The translations under genes and the position numbers were made by a program. From the NCBI RefSeq assembly GCF_900111895.1, contig NZ_FOKB01000016.1, positions 1 to 64,000 of the forward strand: a stretch of DNA of 64,000 bases. Reading direction: 5' to 3'. The notes beneath the pieces were generated by a model, which worked only from the letters and a program-made list of their open reading frames with translations, ran no database searches and was not told the DNA's origin. Below, one piece after another: positions 43,614 through 53,062 of this stretch (position 1 is its first letter; each line of letters starts with the position of its first letter). The stretch is from Pseudomonas simiae (GTDB lineage Bacteria; Pseudomonadota; Gammaproteobacteria; Pseudomonadales; Pseudomonadaceae).

Positions 43614-44528
43614 TCAGTCGCGCGACGGTTTGATCGCCCATACGCTGCAAGGCGCCCTATGCAAGAGCTGTTCGGCGGTTGTGCCTAACAGTTTACTCAA
43701 GCCATGGTGCTGCACCGTCCCCATGACGATCACGTCCGTAGCGTGTTTAGTCGCGAACTCACAAATGCCTGGAACCGCCGCACCTTCGATAAAGTGACGG
43801 TTCTGCGGTGCCACATGATGGCGCTCGGCTAGCGCCGCAAACGCCTCACGCTCTGCGCTGCCCAACGCCTCATAGAGACCCGTGGCCAGCGGTAACGCAC
43901 CAACGCCCATGTCCGTCGCATACACCGCCATCCAGTCATAGACATGCACCAACTCCAATGTGGCACCACATTGCTCGGCCAGCTTCACGGCGGCATCGAT
44001 AATCTGATCGTTGAATACCTGATCCTGCTCTTCACTGCGCAGGACATCGACAATAGCCAGGATCTGGCGAGGTCGAGCATGCAGGTCATTGATCACTAGA
44101 TGCACCGGCACTGGACAATCACGCAGCAACTGCCAGTCCAGCGGGGTGAAAAATATCCGTTTCAACGCCGACTCTTCGTGAGCATCCTTGATGATCAGTG
44201 CCAACGGCAGCTCGCTGACGAAATGCAGGATTTCTTCATAAGGATGCTGTACCCACACCACCTCACTGGAGACTGCAACGCCATGTTTGCTCATCAGCTC
44301 GGCCTGTTCCGAAAGCCACTGTCGATGAGTTTGCAAATACCCTTCCCGCGCTACACCCATCTGTTCGGGGGCAAATAGGCCTGCCACCGCTAGTGCCTGC
44401 AGATAATCAAACGCGACGATGTGCAACGGCAGTTGCATCGCCCGAGCCAGAGCCGTGGCACGCTCAAAGGCTGGAGTGCGGATCATGGCTGGAGGGGCAA
44501 TCAATAATAAACGCTGGATCTGTGACAT
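43614..44528 (-). CDS. Universal stress protein, tandem Usp domains (2 of 3)
   Basis: 304 residues, about as similar to the other two copies as they are to each other (RLLLIAPPAMIRTPAFERATALARAM; FDYLQALAVAGLF; EVVWVQHPYEEIL). The second domain ends VIVMGTVQHHGLSKLLGTTAEQLLHRAPCSVWAIKP with the ATP-binding glycine pattern. CGAGG precedes the ATG. A perfect ANR box is shared with the divergent PAS-GGDEF gene. Confidence 0.9.
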   Translation of the reverse strand: MSQIQRLLLIAPPAMIRTPAFERATALARAMQLPLHIVAFDYLQALAVAGLFAPEQMGVAREGYLQTHRQWLSEQAELMSKHGVAVSSEVVWVQHPYEEILHFVSELPLALIIKDAHEESALKRIFFTPLDWQLLRDCPVPVHLVINDLHARPRQILAIVDVLRSEEQDQVFNDQIIDAAVKLAEQCGATLELVHVYDWMAVYATDMGVGALPLATGLYEALGSAEREAFAALAERHHVAPQNRHFIEGAAVPGICEFATKHATDVIVMGTVQHHGLSKLLGTTAEQLLHRAPCSVWAIKPSRD

Positions 44529-44649
44529 GGGGCACCTCGGGACGGGGCCATCTGGATGGCTATTGCTCAAGGTTGAGCGTTACAGGCTTCAGCTGTTTGA
44601 TATTTGTCAGGTATGCCAGTCGTAAGGGTGAACATCGCCCCGAATAAAG

Positions 44650-44663
44650 TTGATATTGATCAA
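44650..44663. promoter_or_regulatory. Perfect ANR/FNR box between Usp and PAS-GGDEF genes
   Basis: TTGATATTGATCAA matches the consensus at every defined base. It lies 122 bases before the Usp start and 66 before the GGDEF start, so it may act on both. Confidence 0.8.
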
Positions 44664-44728
44664 CAAGTACCCCCTCGCACCCTCATAGCCTGAACCAAAG
44701 CGTCCTGTGTCTGCAGAGAGAATAGGCA

Positions 44729-45688
44729 ATGATCGAAAATGACCAGCAAGTGTTGGTAAGGGCATTGGACGCTGCAACAAACCCGGTGCTAATCACCGAA
44801 CGCAGTGGCAGCATCGTGTGGCTCAACAAAGCATTCTGCCTGATGAGCGGCTATTCCAAGCAAGAGCTGGTGGGCAAGACCCCGCATCTGCTGTCTTCAG
44901 GCAGACAAAGCACTACGTTCTATCGCAATTTGTGGATGACGATTATGGCGGGGCTGAGCTGGCAAGGCGAAATGGTCGAGAGGCGCAAGGACGGAGGCAC
45001 CTGCACCGTCAATCAGATCATCACGCCGGTGCTCGACCAGGACGGTGTGGTGACGCACTTCATCGCCATCCTGCACAACTTCAGTCTCATAGACGAAGAG
45101 CGCGCCGCCATGCAGCAACTGGCATTCCACGACGCTCTGACGGGGTTGCCCAACCGCTTGCTGTTCCTGAACCTGCTCAACCAGGCAATCAATGGTGCGA
45201 TCAAATACAAGCAGCCATTGGCGCTGATGTTTATCGATCTGGATCACTTCAAATCCATCAACGACACCCTCGGCCACGCTTGCGGGGACAGGCTGTTGGT
45301 CGCGGTGGCTGAACGCCTGGGCCAGTCAGTGCGCCGCTCCGACGTGGTCGCCCGCCTGAGCGGTGACGAGTTCGCGATCCTGATCTCCGGCGTGGACCAG
45401 ATTGACCAACTTGAGCCCTTGGCGAACAAATTGGTCGCCGCTATCCATCAGCCTTTCATGGTGGACAATCATCGGATCGAAACCGCTATAAGCATCGGTA
45501 TCAGCCTGTTTCACGGCGATGGAAGCAGTGTGGATGATCTGCTCGCCCAAGCCGACAGCGCGATGTACCAGGCCAAGAGAAACGGTGGCAACGGTTGCCG
45601 TTTCAGCGTTCTGGACATACCGGCCGAACTCAATGCAGCAAGGTGCCCGCCCACATGGCCAGCGTCAGCAACACCTGGCCCGGGATAA
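44729..45688 (+). CDS. PAS-GGDEF diguanylate cyclase
   Basis: 319 residues. PAS domain about 8-120 (NPVLITERSGSIVWLNKAFCLMSGYSKQELVGKTP), then a GGDEF domain from about 132 (HDALTGLPNR) with SGDEF at 211-215 (an active variant) and the inhibitory site RRSD (202-205) five residues before it. No membrane segment: a cytoplasmic c-di-GMP synthase. The PAS ligand is unknown. The last 59 bases overlap the convergent MgtC-type gene, and the C-terminal ~20 residues look unusual (Pro/Ala-rich). Confidence 0.9.
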   Translation: MIENDQQVLVRALDAATNPVLITERSGSIVWLNKAFCLMSGYSKQELVGKTPHLLSSGRQSTTFYRNLWMTIMAGLSWQGEMVERRKDGGTCTVNQIITPVLDQDGVVTHFIAILHNFSLIDEERAAMQQLAFHDALTGLPNRLLFLNLLNQAINGAIKYKQPLALMFIDLDHFKSINDTLGHACGDRLLVAVAERLGQSVRRSDVVARLSGDEFAILISGVDQIDQLEPLANKLVAAIHQPFMVDNHRIETAISIGISLFHGDGSSVDDLLAQADSAMYQAKRNGGNGCRFSVLDIPAELNAARCPPTWPASATPGPG

Positions 45689-46868
45689 CATAGGCGGCAA
45701 ATCGTCTGCCACCGCTGACCCAGGCCATCAGGCACTTGCTCAAAGAGTTGCTGCTGACAGCAACCAGCGCAGGGCCGACGATGGCATCGAACGGCAACAA
45801 GCCGGCCTTGGCGAGGGAGGCGATGGACGCTGTGGAGGAATGCGCGTCGGCAAAACCGGTCAAGGTCGCAGTCAACATTATCCCGACCTGACCGAAGTGG
45901 CTCAGCATGGCTGATGAAACCAGGGTGATACCGGTCATGCTCAACGTCACAATCAAGGCAAGCTTGAGATCGAATGCGCCCCCCACCTTGATCGGCCCGT
46001 TGGCGCCCCCGCTCTGGACGGGAAACATCAGGCATGCGCCATATAACCCCGTAACAGCAAATCCGCAGGCCAATGGCCCCCATATGCTGCGCAACAGTGC
46101 GGGATCAACCAGGCCAAAAATCAGCCCGACCTGAATCACGGTGGCCAAATTGGACAATATCGCCGCAGCACTCAGGGCGCGGATATTGCCAGGCTCCGTG
46201 GCGACGCGATGTCCCATCGAGGCGATGGTCACGGTACTGGAGGCGAATCCGGAGGCGATCGCACTGATAGCGTAGCCGTAGCGAGTTCCCAGCGTACGCA
46301 CCGCAATATGCCCCGCGGCGCCCACCAGCATCAACAAAACAGTCAAGCTGCAGACGGTGCGCAAATTGAGGGCTGCATAAGGGCCGATGTAACGATCCGG
46401 CAGCAATGGCAGCACCACCAGCGCCGTAATCAGCAAGACGAGTCCATCGCGCATCTCAGGCTCGGTCAACTGGCTTTTGGCGAAATGATGCAGTGTCTCC
46501 CGATACGTCAGCAGCCCCGCCGCCACCACACCCATAGCGACGGCCAGTTCGGGAGCGGTACTGCACAGCGCGCCCAGGATCAGCACGGTGAGCAAAGCCA
46601 CTTCGCTAGTCACGCCGGGGTCGTCACTCAGACTTCGCCAATAGGCGACAGTCGCCAGCGCGGTTAGACTGATCGCGACCATCCCGACCAGCAACGCCCC
46701 TCCCACCTGCATCGCCGCATATCCCAGCAGTGCGGTGATCGCGAAGGTCCGCAATCCGGCGGAGTCGCGGGTATCTCCGGTCCCTTTGTGGCGCTCGCGC
46801 TCCAGACCGATCAACATGCCGATCCCCAGCGCGGCGGCCGCCCCCGCCATGCCAATGGTTTCAATCAT
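45630..46868 (-). CDS. MgtC/SapB family membrane protein with DUF4010
   Basis: 412 residues, ~12 membrane helices. N-terminal MgtC-like domain (GIGMLIGLERERHKG, GLRTFAITALLGYAA), then the DUF4010 half (FASSTVTIASMGHRVA, LTGFADAHSSTASIASL). Function unclear, perhaps transport or envelope adaptation. It lies 76 bases after the alcohol dehydrogenase gene, so the two may be co-transcribed. Confidence 0.87.
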   Translation of the reverse strand: MIETIGMAGAAAALGIGMLIGLERERHKGTGDTRDSAGLRTFAITALLGYAAMQVGGALLVGMVAISLTALATVAYWRSLSDDPGVTSEVALLTVLILGALCSTAPELAVAMGVVAAGLLTYRETLHHFAKSQLTEPEMRDGLVLLITALVVLPLLPDRYIGPYAALNLRTVCSLTVLLMLVGAAGHIAVRTLGTRYGYAISAIASGFASSTVTIASMGHRVATEPGNIRALSAAAILSNLATVIQVGLIFGLVDPALLRSIWGPLACGFAVTGLYGACLMFPVQSGGANGPIKVGGAFDLKLALIVTLSMTGITLVSSAMLSHFGQVGIMLTATLTGFADAHSSTASIASLAKAGLLPFDAIVGPALVAVSSNSLSKCLMAWVSGGRRFAAYVIPGQVLLTLAMWAGTLLH

Positions 46869-46944
46869 GGTGGCCCTGATCCCAGTAATGAGCGGGTTGT
46901 GAGTGCGTGATCTCGAAGTTCATGAACACCTGCGAAAGACGTTC

Positions 46945-48018
46945 TCAAGGCGTTATCGCCACTTTCATCACACCGTCACGCTGATTGGCAAACAGCTCAT
47001 AGGCCGCCTCGATGTCATCGAGCTTGAAATGGTGAGTCACCAGCGGCGACAAATCGACGGCACCGCTTTGCACCACTGCCATCAACCGGCGCATCCGCTC
47101 TTTGCCACCGGGGCACAGCGTCGTCACGATGCTGTAATCACCGAGGCCGGCGGCAAAGGCATCGAGCGGGATGCGCAGGTCGCTGGAGTACACCCCCAGG
47201 CTGGATAACCGGCCGCCGGGGCGCAGCACGCGCAATGCCGACTCAAACGTACCTTGGGTGCCCAGAGCCTCGATCGAGACATCGACTCCCCGGCCATCGG
47301 TCAGGGCCATGATTTGCTCGACCACATTTGCCTCCTTGAAATTCACCACGTGGGTCGCGCCCAACTGACGGGCGACGCTCATGCGCTGCGCCACGGCATC
47401 GACGCCGATGATGGTGGTGGCCCCTTTAAGTCGTGCACCGGCCACGGCACACAGACCGATCGGCCCGAGGGCAAATACGGCGACTGTGTCACCGATATTG
47501 ATCTCACCGCGCTCCGCCCCAGAGAACCCGGTGGACATGATGTCCGGGCACATCAGCACCTGTTCATCGCTCAAACCATCGGGGATTGGGCACAAATTGG
47601 CGAGTGCATCTGGTACCAACACGTATTCGGCTTGGCAGCCGTCGATGATATTGCCGAATTTCCAGCCACCCGTGGCGCGAAATCCGTGCCGGGTGTCGGG
47701 GCCATCCTGTGAGGCGCAGCCGCACAGGCAGGCATAACTCTGGCCACTTGGGGTAATTGCCCCAGCGATGACCCGTTGTCCCTCGACGAAACCGCGCACC
47801 TGCGAACCCAGCCGTTCGATGATGCCCACTGGCTCGTGACCGATGGTCAAGCCTTTGGCCACCGGGTACTCGCCGCGAAGGATATGCACATCGGTGCCGC
47901 AGATGGTCGTGGTGGTGATGCGAATCAAAGCATCCAGCGGGCCGACCTCGGGGATCGGTTTGTCCTCGAGCACGATGCGGTTCTTCTCAACGAATATTGC
48001 GGCTTTCATGGTGGCCAT
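46945..48018 (-). CDS. Zinc-dependent alcohol dehydrogenase
   Basis: 357 residues, medium-chain dehydrogenase. Catalytic zinc ligands in TTTICGTDVHI (Cys) and GHEPVG (His-Glu); the structural-zinc loop is short and atypical (CLCGCASQD). Rossmann motif in FALGPIGLCAV. It resembles the NADP-dependent secondary-alcohol/threonine-type dehydrogenases. Likely a fermentative or redox-balancing enzyme under low oxygen. Two adjacent ATGs exist; the one 8 bases from AGGAG was chosen, one codon after an alternative ATG. Confidence 0.88.
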   Translation of the reverse strand: MATMKAAIFVEKNRIVLEDKPIPEVGPLDALIRITTTTICGTDVHILRGEYPVAKGLTIGHEPVGIIERLGSQVRGFVEGQRVIAGAITPSGQSYACLCGCASQDGPDTRHGFRATGGWKFGNIIDGCQAEYVLVPDALANLCPIPDGLSDEQVLMCPDIMSTGFSGAERGEINIGDTVAVFALGPIGLCAVAGARLKGATTIIGVDAVAQRMSVARQLGATHVVNFKEANVVEQIMALTDGRGVDVSIEALGTQGTFESALRVLRPGGRLSSLGVYSSDLRIPLDAFAAGLGDYSIVTTLCPGGKERMRRLMAVVQSGAVDLSPLVTHHFKLDDIEAAYELFANQRDGVMKVAITP

Positions 48019-48094
48019 CATCGGTTCTCCTACGCAGATCGAGTTCGTGAGTGCTGCACTCACCCGAGACTGCGCCAGGGCGACCAACCGCAGA

Positions 48095-48108
48095 TTGATA
48101 ATGGTCAA
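48095..48108 (-). promoter_or_regulatory. ANR-type box near the alcohol dehydrogenase gene
   Basis: TTGATAATGGTCAA, one mismatch, 77 bases upstream of the dehydrogenase start. Confidence 0.65.
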
Positions 48109-48163
48109 CAATCAGAGAATCAAAGCGCCTGCCGCAGATCGTTTGGCGCTCTCACTCGTCTCT

Positions 48164-48177
48164 TTGACAAAAATCAA
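48164..48177 (+). promoter_or_regulatory. ANR-type box near the third Usp gene
   Basis: TTGACAAAAATCAA, one mismatch, 97 bases upstream of the Usp start. With the box above it makes a divergent region with two FNR sites. Confidence 0.65.
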
Positions 48178-48273
48178 GCCCGTTGGCGTAGCCAGCGCCA
48201 CCCTAGGCGCAAGGCTCACTGCCCGGACGTTCGACTGGCGAGCGTTTGAGCGATTACCAATGGGAGATTTGCC

Positions 48274-49200
48274 ATGTCTGCGCAATCACGTTTCATGCTG
48301 GTTGTTTCGCCCCTCATGAAAAACAGCCCGGCCTTCGAGCGCGCTGCCGCTCTGGCCAAGGCGTCGGACGCCGCCTTGCACATCGTGGCATTCGACTATC
48401 TGGAGGGGCTGGCGACTGCTGGCCTGGTCAATGAGCAAGCTCTGGAACAGATGCGCTTGGGATATGTCGAGCGCCACCACCAATGGCTAGAGGATCAGGC
48501 CCGCCCCTTGCGCAAGCTCGGCGTGCACGTGACCACTGAAGTGGTGTGGGTGCAAAGCCCCCTGCAAGAGATTCTCATCCACCTCCGGGAACAACCCATG
48601 ACAGCACTGGTGAAAGCTCTGGAGCACGAGTCAGTCCTGTCACGCCTGATGTTCACTCCGTTGGATATTCATCTGCTACGCGAATGCCCGGTGCCCCTGC
48701 ACTTTGTCAGTCATCTGCACCACGCCCTTCCACGGCGAATCGTTGCTGCGGTCGACCCGTTCCATCGCAATGACCACTACGAAGGCCTTAACGACAGAAT
48801 TCTGCACGAAGCGGCAAAACTGGCGAGCAACTGTAATGCTGAGCTGGACGTTATTTACGCCCACGACCTGTCCTCGATCAGCGCCGCCGAGTTCGGTTTC
48901 AACAATGCCTCCGCGTTCTTCTCTCCAAGCGCCGCCAAGGCGCTGTTCGATGCACAAAGCGATGCTTTCCATGAGCTGGCCAAGCGCAATAACATCCCGG
49001 CGGAAAACCAGCACATGATCATGGGTAACCCGGCCAAGGTGCTTTCCAGCTATGCGGATGCTTATGACATTGACGTTATTGTCATGGGACGCGTCGTCCA
49101 TCGAGGGATCGGTCAGTTGATCGGCAGCACCGTGGAACACCTGTTATACAAAATGCCTTGCAGTGTTTGGGTGGTTTCGCCGGAAGACGTCGCCGACTGA
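48274..49200 (+). CDS. Universal stress protein, tandem Usp domains (3 of 3)
   Basis: 308 residues, paralogous to the other two (FMLVVSPLMKNSPAFERAAALAKA; FDYLEGLATAGL; TTEVVWVQSPLQEIL). Second domain from about PRRIVAAVDPFHR to VIVMGRVVHRGIGQLIGSTVEHLLYKMPCSVWVVSP. FNR-like control fits ANR-regulated Usp proteins of P. aeruginosa that support anaerobic energy-stress survival. Confidence 0.9.
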   Translation: MSAQSRFMLVVSPLMKNSPAFERAAALAKASDAALHIVAFDYLEGLATAGLVNEQALEQMRLGYVERHHQWLEDQARPLRKLGVHVTTEVVWVQSPLQEILIHLREQPMTALVKALEHESVLSRLMFTPLDIHLLRECPVPLHFVSHLHHALPRRIVAAVDPFHRNDHYEGLNDRILHEAAKLASNCNAELDVIYAHDLSSISAAEFGFNNASAFFSPSAAKALFDAQSDAFHELAKRNNIPAENQHMIMGNPAKVLSSYADAYDIDVIVMGRVVHRGIGQLIGSTVEHLLYKMPCSVWVVSPEDVAD

Positions 49201-49414
49201 AAATGAATGGAGTGGTCTTTCGGTCTGTCGTTGGCCTTTGCTGCTCTGTTAGCGAGTTCATCCGTCGCATCACTCGTGCCACGTTCGGGCTCAATCCGCT
49301 CGGTGAAGACTCAGCAGGCCTCTGCATCCTGTGATGCGCGCAGCTTGAGTATTGTCTTTCGTTAACAATTTTCGATTAATGTCTGTTGAATAGGCCGATG
49401 ATGAATCAATCAAC

Positions 49415-50620
49415 ATGACCGACACCCGCCAGACTGACCGCCGCCACTGGACAGTTTTCCTAATTTTCCTGCGCCTGGGCCTGACCTCTTTCGGTGGCCC
49501 AATCGCCCACCTGGGCTACTTCCGAGACGAGTTCGTGGTGCGTCGACAGTGGCTCAGCGAGCGCAGTTATGCGGATCTGGTCGCCCTTTGCCAGTTTCTA
49601 CCAGGGCCTGCAAGCAGTCAGGTCGGCATCGCGCTTGGGCTTTCTCGCTCAGGCTACGGTGGCGCGCTGGCGGCGTGGATGGGGTTCACTTTACCTTCCG
49701 CGATTGCCCTGATCCTCTTTGCGTTGGGCATAGCCCGTTATGGCGATGTCATACCCGTTGGCGTATTGCACGGGTTAAAGGTGGTAGCCGTGGCGGTGGT
49801 CGCGCAGGCGGTATGGGGGATGGCGCGCAATCTGTGTCCCGATACACCGCGTAGATCCATCATGACAGCAGCAACCTGCTTCGTGCTGCTCGTACCCTCC
49901 GCGTTGGGGCAAGTCGGGGTCATAGCGATGGGTGCGATCATTGGCTTGTGCCTCTTCAAGCCCGAGCCGAGCGAAGCCCGTGATCCGCTGCCCATTCGCA
50001 TCCGGCGTCGTGCCGGCATGTTTTGGCTGGTTCTGTTCTGTGCTCTGTTGCTCGGGCTGCCGCTCCTGGCAACGTGGTTTCCAAGTCAAATGTTGTCGAG
50101 GGTGGATGCGTTCTACCGCGCTGGCTCGCTGGTCTTCGGTGGCGGACATGTGGTACTGCCGCTGTTGCAGGCTGAAGTCGTACCTACTGGCTGGGTCGGC
50201 AACGATGCATTCCTGGCGGGCTATGGCGCCGCGCAAGCCATCCCTGGGCCGCTATTCGCCTTCGCTGCATTTCTCGGCGCGTCGATGAACCAAGCGCCCA
50301 ACGGTTGGCTTGGGGGCCTGGTTTGCCTGCTGGCGATATTTGCGCCTTCTTTCCTGTTGGTCCTGGGCGCCTTGCCGTTCTGGGAGCATCTGCGGCACAA
50401 CATCCGCACGCAAGCGGCGCTGATGGGCATCAATGCGGCGGTTGTCGGTGTGTTGCTCGCGGCGCTTTATCAGCCGGTATGGACGAGTGCGATTCACGCC
50501 CCGCAGGACTTTGCCCTGGCCCTTGTGGCGCTGGTTGCGTTGATGTTCTGGAAAGTTGCGCCGTGGCTGGTGGTACTCGGCAGCGGCGTCATGGGCGGGC
50601 TGTTGAGTATCGCTTTATAA
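49415..50620 (+). CDS. chrA: Chromate efflux transporter ChrA
   Basis: 401 residues, two homologous CHR halves, each opening with the FGGP-type motif (TSFGGPIAHLGYFRDEFV near 21; SLVFGGGHVVLPLLQAEVV in the second half), ~10-12 membrane helices. It exports chromate (and perhaps sulfate-like anions). The Shine-Dalgarno is weak; a short out-of-frame ATGATG ORF overlaps the start. Confidence 0.92.
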   Translation: MTDTRQTDRRHWTVFLIFLRLGLTSFGGPIAHLGYFRDEFVVRRQWLSERSYADLVALCQFLPGPASSQVGIALGLSRSGYGGALAAWMGFTLPSAIALILFALGIARYGDVIPVGVLHGLKVVAVAVVAQAVWGMARNLCPDTPRRSIMTAATCFVLLVPSALGQVGVIAMGAIIGLCLFKPEPSEARDPLPIRIRRRAGMFWLVLFCALLLGLPLLATWFPSQMLSRVDAFYRAGSLVFGGGHVVLPLLQAEVVPTGWVGNDAFLAGYGAAQAIPGPLFAFAAFLGASMNQAPNGWLGGLVCLLAIFAPSFLLVLGALPFWEHLRHNIRTQAALMGINAAVVGVLLAALYQPVWTSAIHAPQDFALALVALVALMFWKVAPWLVVLGSGVMGGLLSIAL

Positions 50621-51007
50621 GCAAAAACTCATGCTGAACTGCGCTATTGGCCGATTCTGTTGAACCGAAAGCCATCCGGGACGGCTTTATCATTTAACGG
50701 TGAAAACGCTTTCTTACGGCTGCGACGTGAGATCCATGTCAGGAAGCGCCTGCCGGAAGTGCGAACGGCTTGCAAACGGGTAGCGAACGCTACCTGGGCA
50801 TCCTTTGGAGTGGCCGGTTTTATCTTCAGCCCTTCACGCGATTTCCATGAAGTCATCGTGCCATTAGTACACCTGTGCTAATCGACCCCTCCCCCCTGCG
50901 GCGCTATATTCCCCGACACTTCCAACGCTCCTCCGGCACCGTGCATTTCTTGCGCGTGGGCGTGTTGTGCGCTGGAAAAACCATAACAACCCCAAGGAAG
51001 AATCACC
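50621..51007. other. Intergenic stretch without a confident gene
   Basis: About 390 bases between chrA and the lipoprotein gene. Short open frames of ~70 codons exist on both strands around 50644-50881; none has a good Shine-Dalgarno or recognisable product, and they overlap each other, so I call none of them. Confidence 0.5.
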
Positions 51008-51343
51008 ATGAAACTGCAATCCTCTGTTACTCGCCTGACCCTGTTGGGTGCCTTGATCATCGGCGTGGCCGGCTGCAGCAACATCAAGCCTACTGAAGAC
51101 CACCTCAAGACCCTGTCGGAAACCAACCTGGGCGAGCCGGTCAAGCGTATCTCCAACGTACGCAGCGACTCGATGACCACCTACTACGTGGCCACCGCGG
51201 CGTCTGGCGAGTACAACTGCTCGGTGCCCAGCGGTGCCAGCGGCGGCGCGTTTGCGGTCGCAAGCTTTGGCCTGATGAAGCCTGCCGCCTACTGCCAGCC
51301 CAAAGGCGCACGCGGCAACCCACTGCAGGGCTTCACCCAGTAA
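51008..51343 (+). CDS. Small lipoprotein of unknown function
   Basis: 111 residues. Signal peptide with lipobox VAGC (Cys23). The mature part has two Cys (YNCSVPSG, AYCQPKG) that could form a disulfide, with a Gly/Ala-rich stretch between them. AAGGAAG is placed before the ATG. The 3' end overlaps the convergent histidine kinase gene by 11 bases. Confidence 0.75.
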   Translation: MKLQSSVTRLTLLGALIIGVAGCSNIKPTEDHLKTLSETNLGEPVKRISNVRSDSMTTYYVATAASGEYNCSVPSGASGGAFAVASFGLMKPAAYCQPKGARGNPLQGFTQ

Positions 51344-52946
51344 CGGACTCCTGGCTCAGGTCCCGCAGGCTGCCACGCAGTTCAGCGGGGCGTACGGGTT
51401 TGGAGAGAATGGCGATCTGACGGTCGTGCAACGCGGCCTGGATTTTCTCCACATCGTGCCCGGTGAGGATCAGCGCCGGGACCGCCCAGCCACGTTGCGC
51501 GCGCAGGGCGTCGATGCATTCGATACCGGTGGCATGATTACCCAGGTCATAGTCGGCGACGATGATGTCGCAGTCGCTGACCAGGTCACGCCCAGACGAC
51601 TCCGCCTGCACCTCGCACCCCCAGCGCTCCAGCAGCGCCTGGGTGGCGAGCAGCACGTTGTGGTCATCCTCCACCAGGCACACCTTCAAACCCGTGAGCA
51701 ACCCGGCCTGGCGCGTGTCGTCACGCGGTGCCGTAGTCCGCGGTGCAGTGGCCAAAGTGAGGCCATACAGGCACACGGAGGTGCCATGGCCAACCCGGGA
51801 GCGCAGGCTCACTTGCACGCCCATCAATTGCCCCAGGCGCTTGACGATGGACAGCCCGAGGCCCACGCCTTCGACGTCTTTGTCACGCAGGTGGCGTACC
51901 CGATAAAACTCCTCGAAGACCTTTGACAGATGCTCCTCGGCAATTCCCCGCCCCCGGTCATGAATCTCCACCGCCAAGCCGCCGTCGCGAACGCGCACGC
52001 CGATCAGCACCGGACGATGCGCGCCATATTTGAAGCAATTGGACAGCACGTTCTGCACCATGGTCGCCAGCAGCGCCGGGTCGACCAGCACCCAGTGCGC
52101 GCACGGCCGCAGGCGCAGCTCCACGCCGGCCCAGCGCGCAGCTTCGGCGTTCTGGCGTACCAGGTCGGCGAGGAACTCGCCCAGGTGCACCGCCTGGTAT
52201 TTGGGCATCAGGCGGCCGTTGTCGAGGGTGTAGAGGTCGAGAATCGAACGGAACAGTTGCGACACGTTGAGCAGGGAGCGGTCGATATTGTCCACCAGCC
52301 TCCGTTCTTCGTCGCCCAGCCGGGCTTCGCGCAGGCAGGCAGTGAACAGGCCGATGGAATGGATGGGTTGGCGCAGGTCGTGGCTGGCCTGAGCGAGAAA
52401 ACGGGATTTCTCCAGGTTGGCGGCGATGGCTTGCTCCGACGCCTTGCGCGTGCGCTCCAGCAGAATGTGCGCATACACCGGGATCACCGTGCTGGTGATC
52501 ATCAGCATCAGCACCATGAAGGGTTGTGCCTGCCACACCGGCGTCAATCGATACACAATCAGCAGTGCCAGCAGCGCCAACGCCGTGGCAATCGCCAGGT
52601 AACGCGAGCCGTAACGCATGCCGTTGCCGAGGTTGACCCACACCATCACCGCATACAGCGGCAATGCCGCCTCACCACCGACCACCATGCCGAACGAGGT
52701 GCCGGTGTAGTCGTGAAGCATGCCGAAGATCCGCCGCGCCGGGTAATGTCCGGGCCATCGGGCGATCACCTGGCGCAACACGATGGAGGCCAGCAGGAAC
52801 AGAAAGATATACAGGATCACCGGCAGGTAGGTGTCCACCGACTGTCCGGGCAGGAAGCCCAATGCACCGATGTAGACAATCGCAATGCTGGCCACCACGA
52901 TGCGCAGGTTGGCTTGGTCGAGTTCGGAGTTGGTCTCAAGACTCAT
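51333..52946 (-). CDS. Hybrid sensor histidine kinase/response regulator
   Basis: 537 residues. N-terminal membrane region of about five or six helices (20-155), HisKA domain with His189 in QASHDLRQPIHSIGLF, HATPase with N-box LSNCFKYG and G-boxes RGRGIAEEHL / GVGLGLSIVKRLG, then a receiver domain from about 420 (KVCLVEDDHN) with Asp465 in IIVADYDLG. Kinases with the HDLRQP signature usually pair with the divergently encoded LuxR-type regulator, as here. Ligand unknown. AAGGACG before the ATG favours this start over a GTG 13 codons upstream. Confidence 0.9.
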   Translation of the reverse strand: MSLETNSELDQANLRIVVASIAIVYIGALGFLPGQSVDTYLPVILYIFLFLLASIVLRQVIARWPGHYPARRIFGMLHDYTGTSFGMVVGGEAALPLYAVMVWVNLGNGMRYGSRYLAIATALALLALLIVYRLTPVWQAQPFMVLMLMITSTVIPVYAHILLERTRKASEQAIAANLEKSRFLAQASHDLRQPIHSIGLFTACLREARLGDEERRLVDNIDRSLLNVSQLFRSILDLYTLDNGRLMPKYQAVHLGEFLADLVRQNAEAARWAGVELRLRPCAHWVLVDPALLATMVQNVLSNCFKYGAHRPVLIGVRVRDGGLAVEIHDRGRGIAEEHLSKVFEEFYRVRHLRDKDVEGVGLGLSIVKRLGQLMGVQVSLRSRVGHGTSVCLYGLTLATAPRTTAPRDDTRQAGLLTGLKVCLVEDDHNVLLATQALLERWGCEVQAESSGRDLVSDCDIIVADYDLGNHATGIECIDALRAQRGWAVPALILTGHDVEKIQAALHDRQIAILSKPVRPAELRGSLRDLSQESVTG

Positions 52947-53062
52947 GGGGTTACGTCCTTGTGCGGCAGTGATCAATTCCTTCACACACCACAGGCAGGC
53001 CCTGGGCGCGGTGGTAAGGTAGCATGCAATTGCACACCCTTGCCCCAGGAAGGAGCACCCAC

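Noticed and set aside
50644..50881. Two opposed ~70-codon frames between chrA and the lipoprotein gene
   Set aside because: No good ribosome site, no recognisable product, and they overlap each other on opposite strands.
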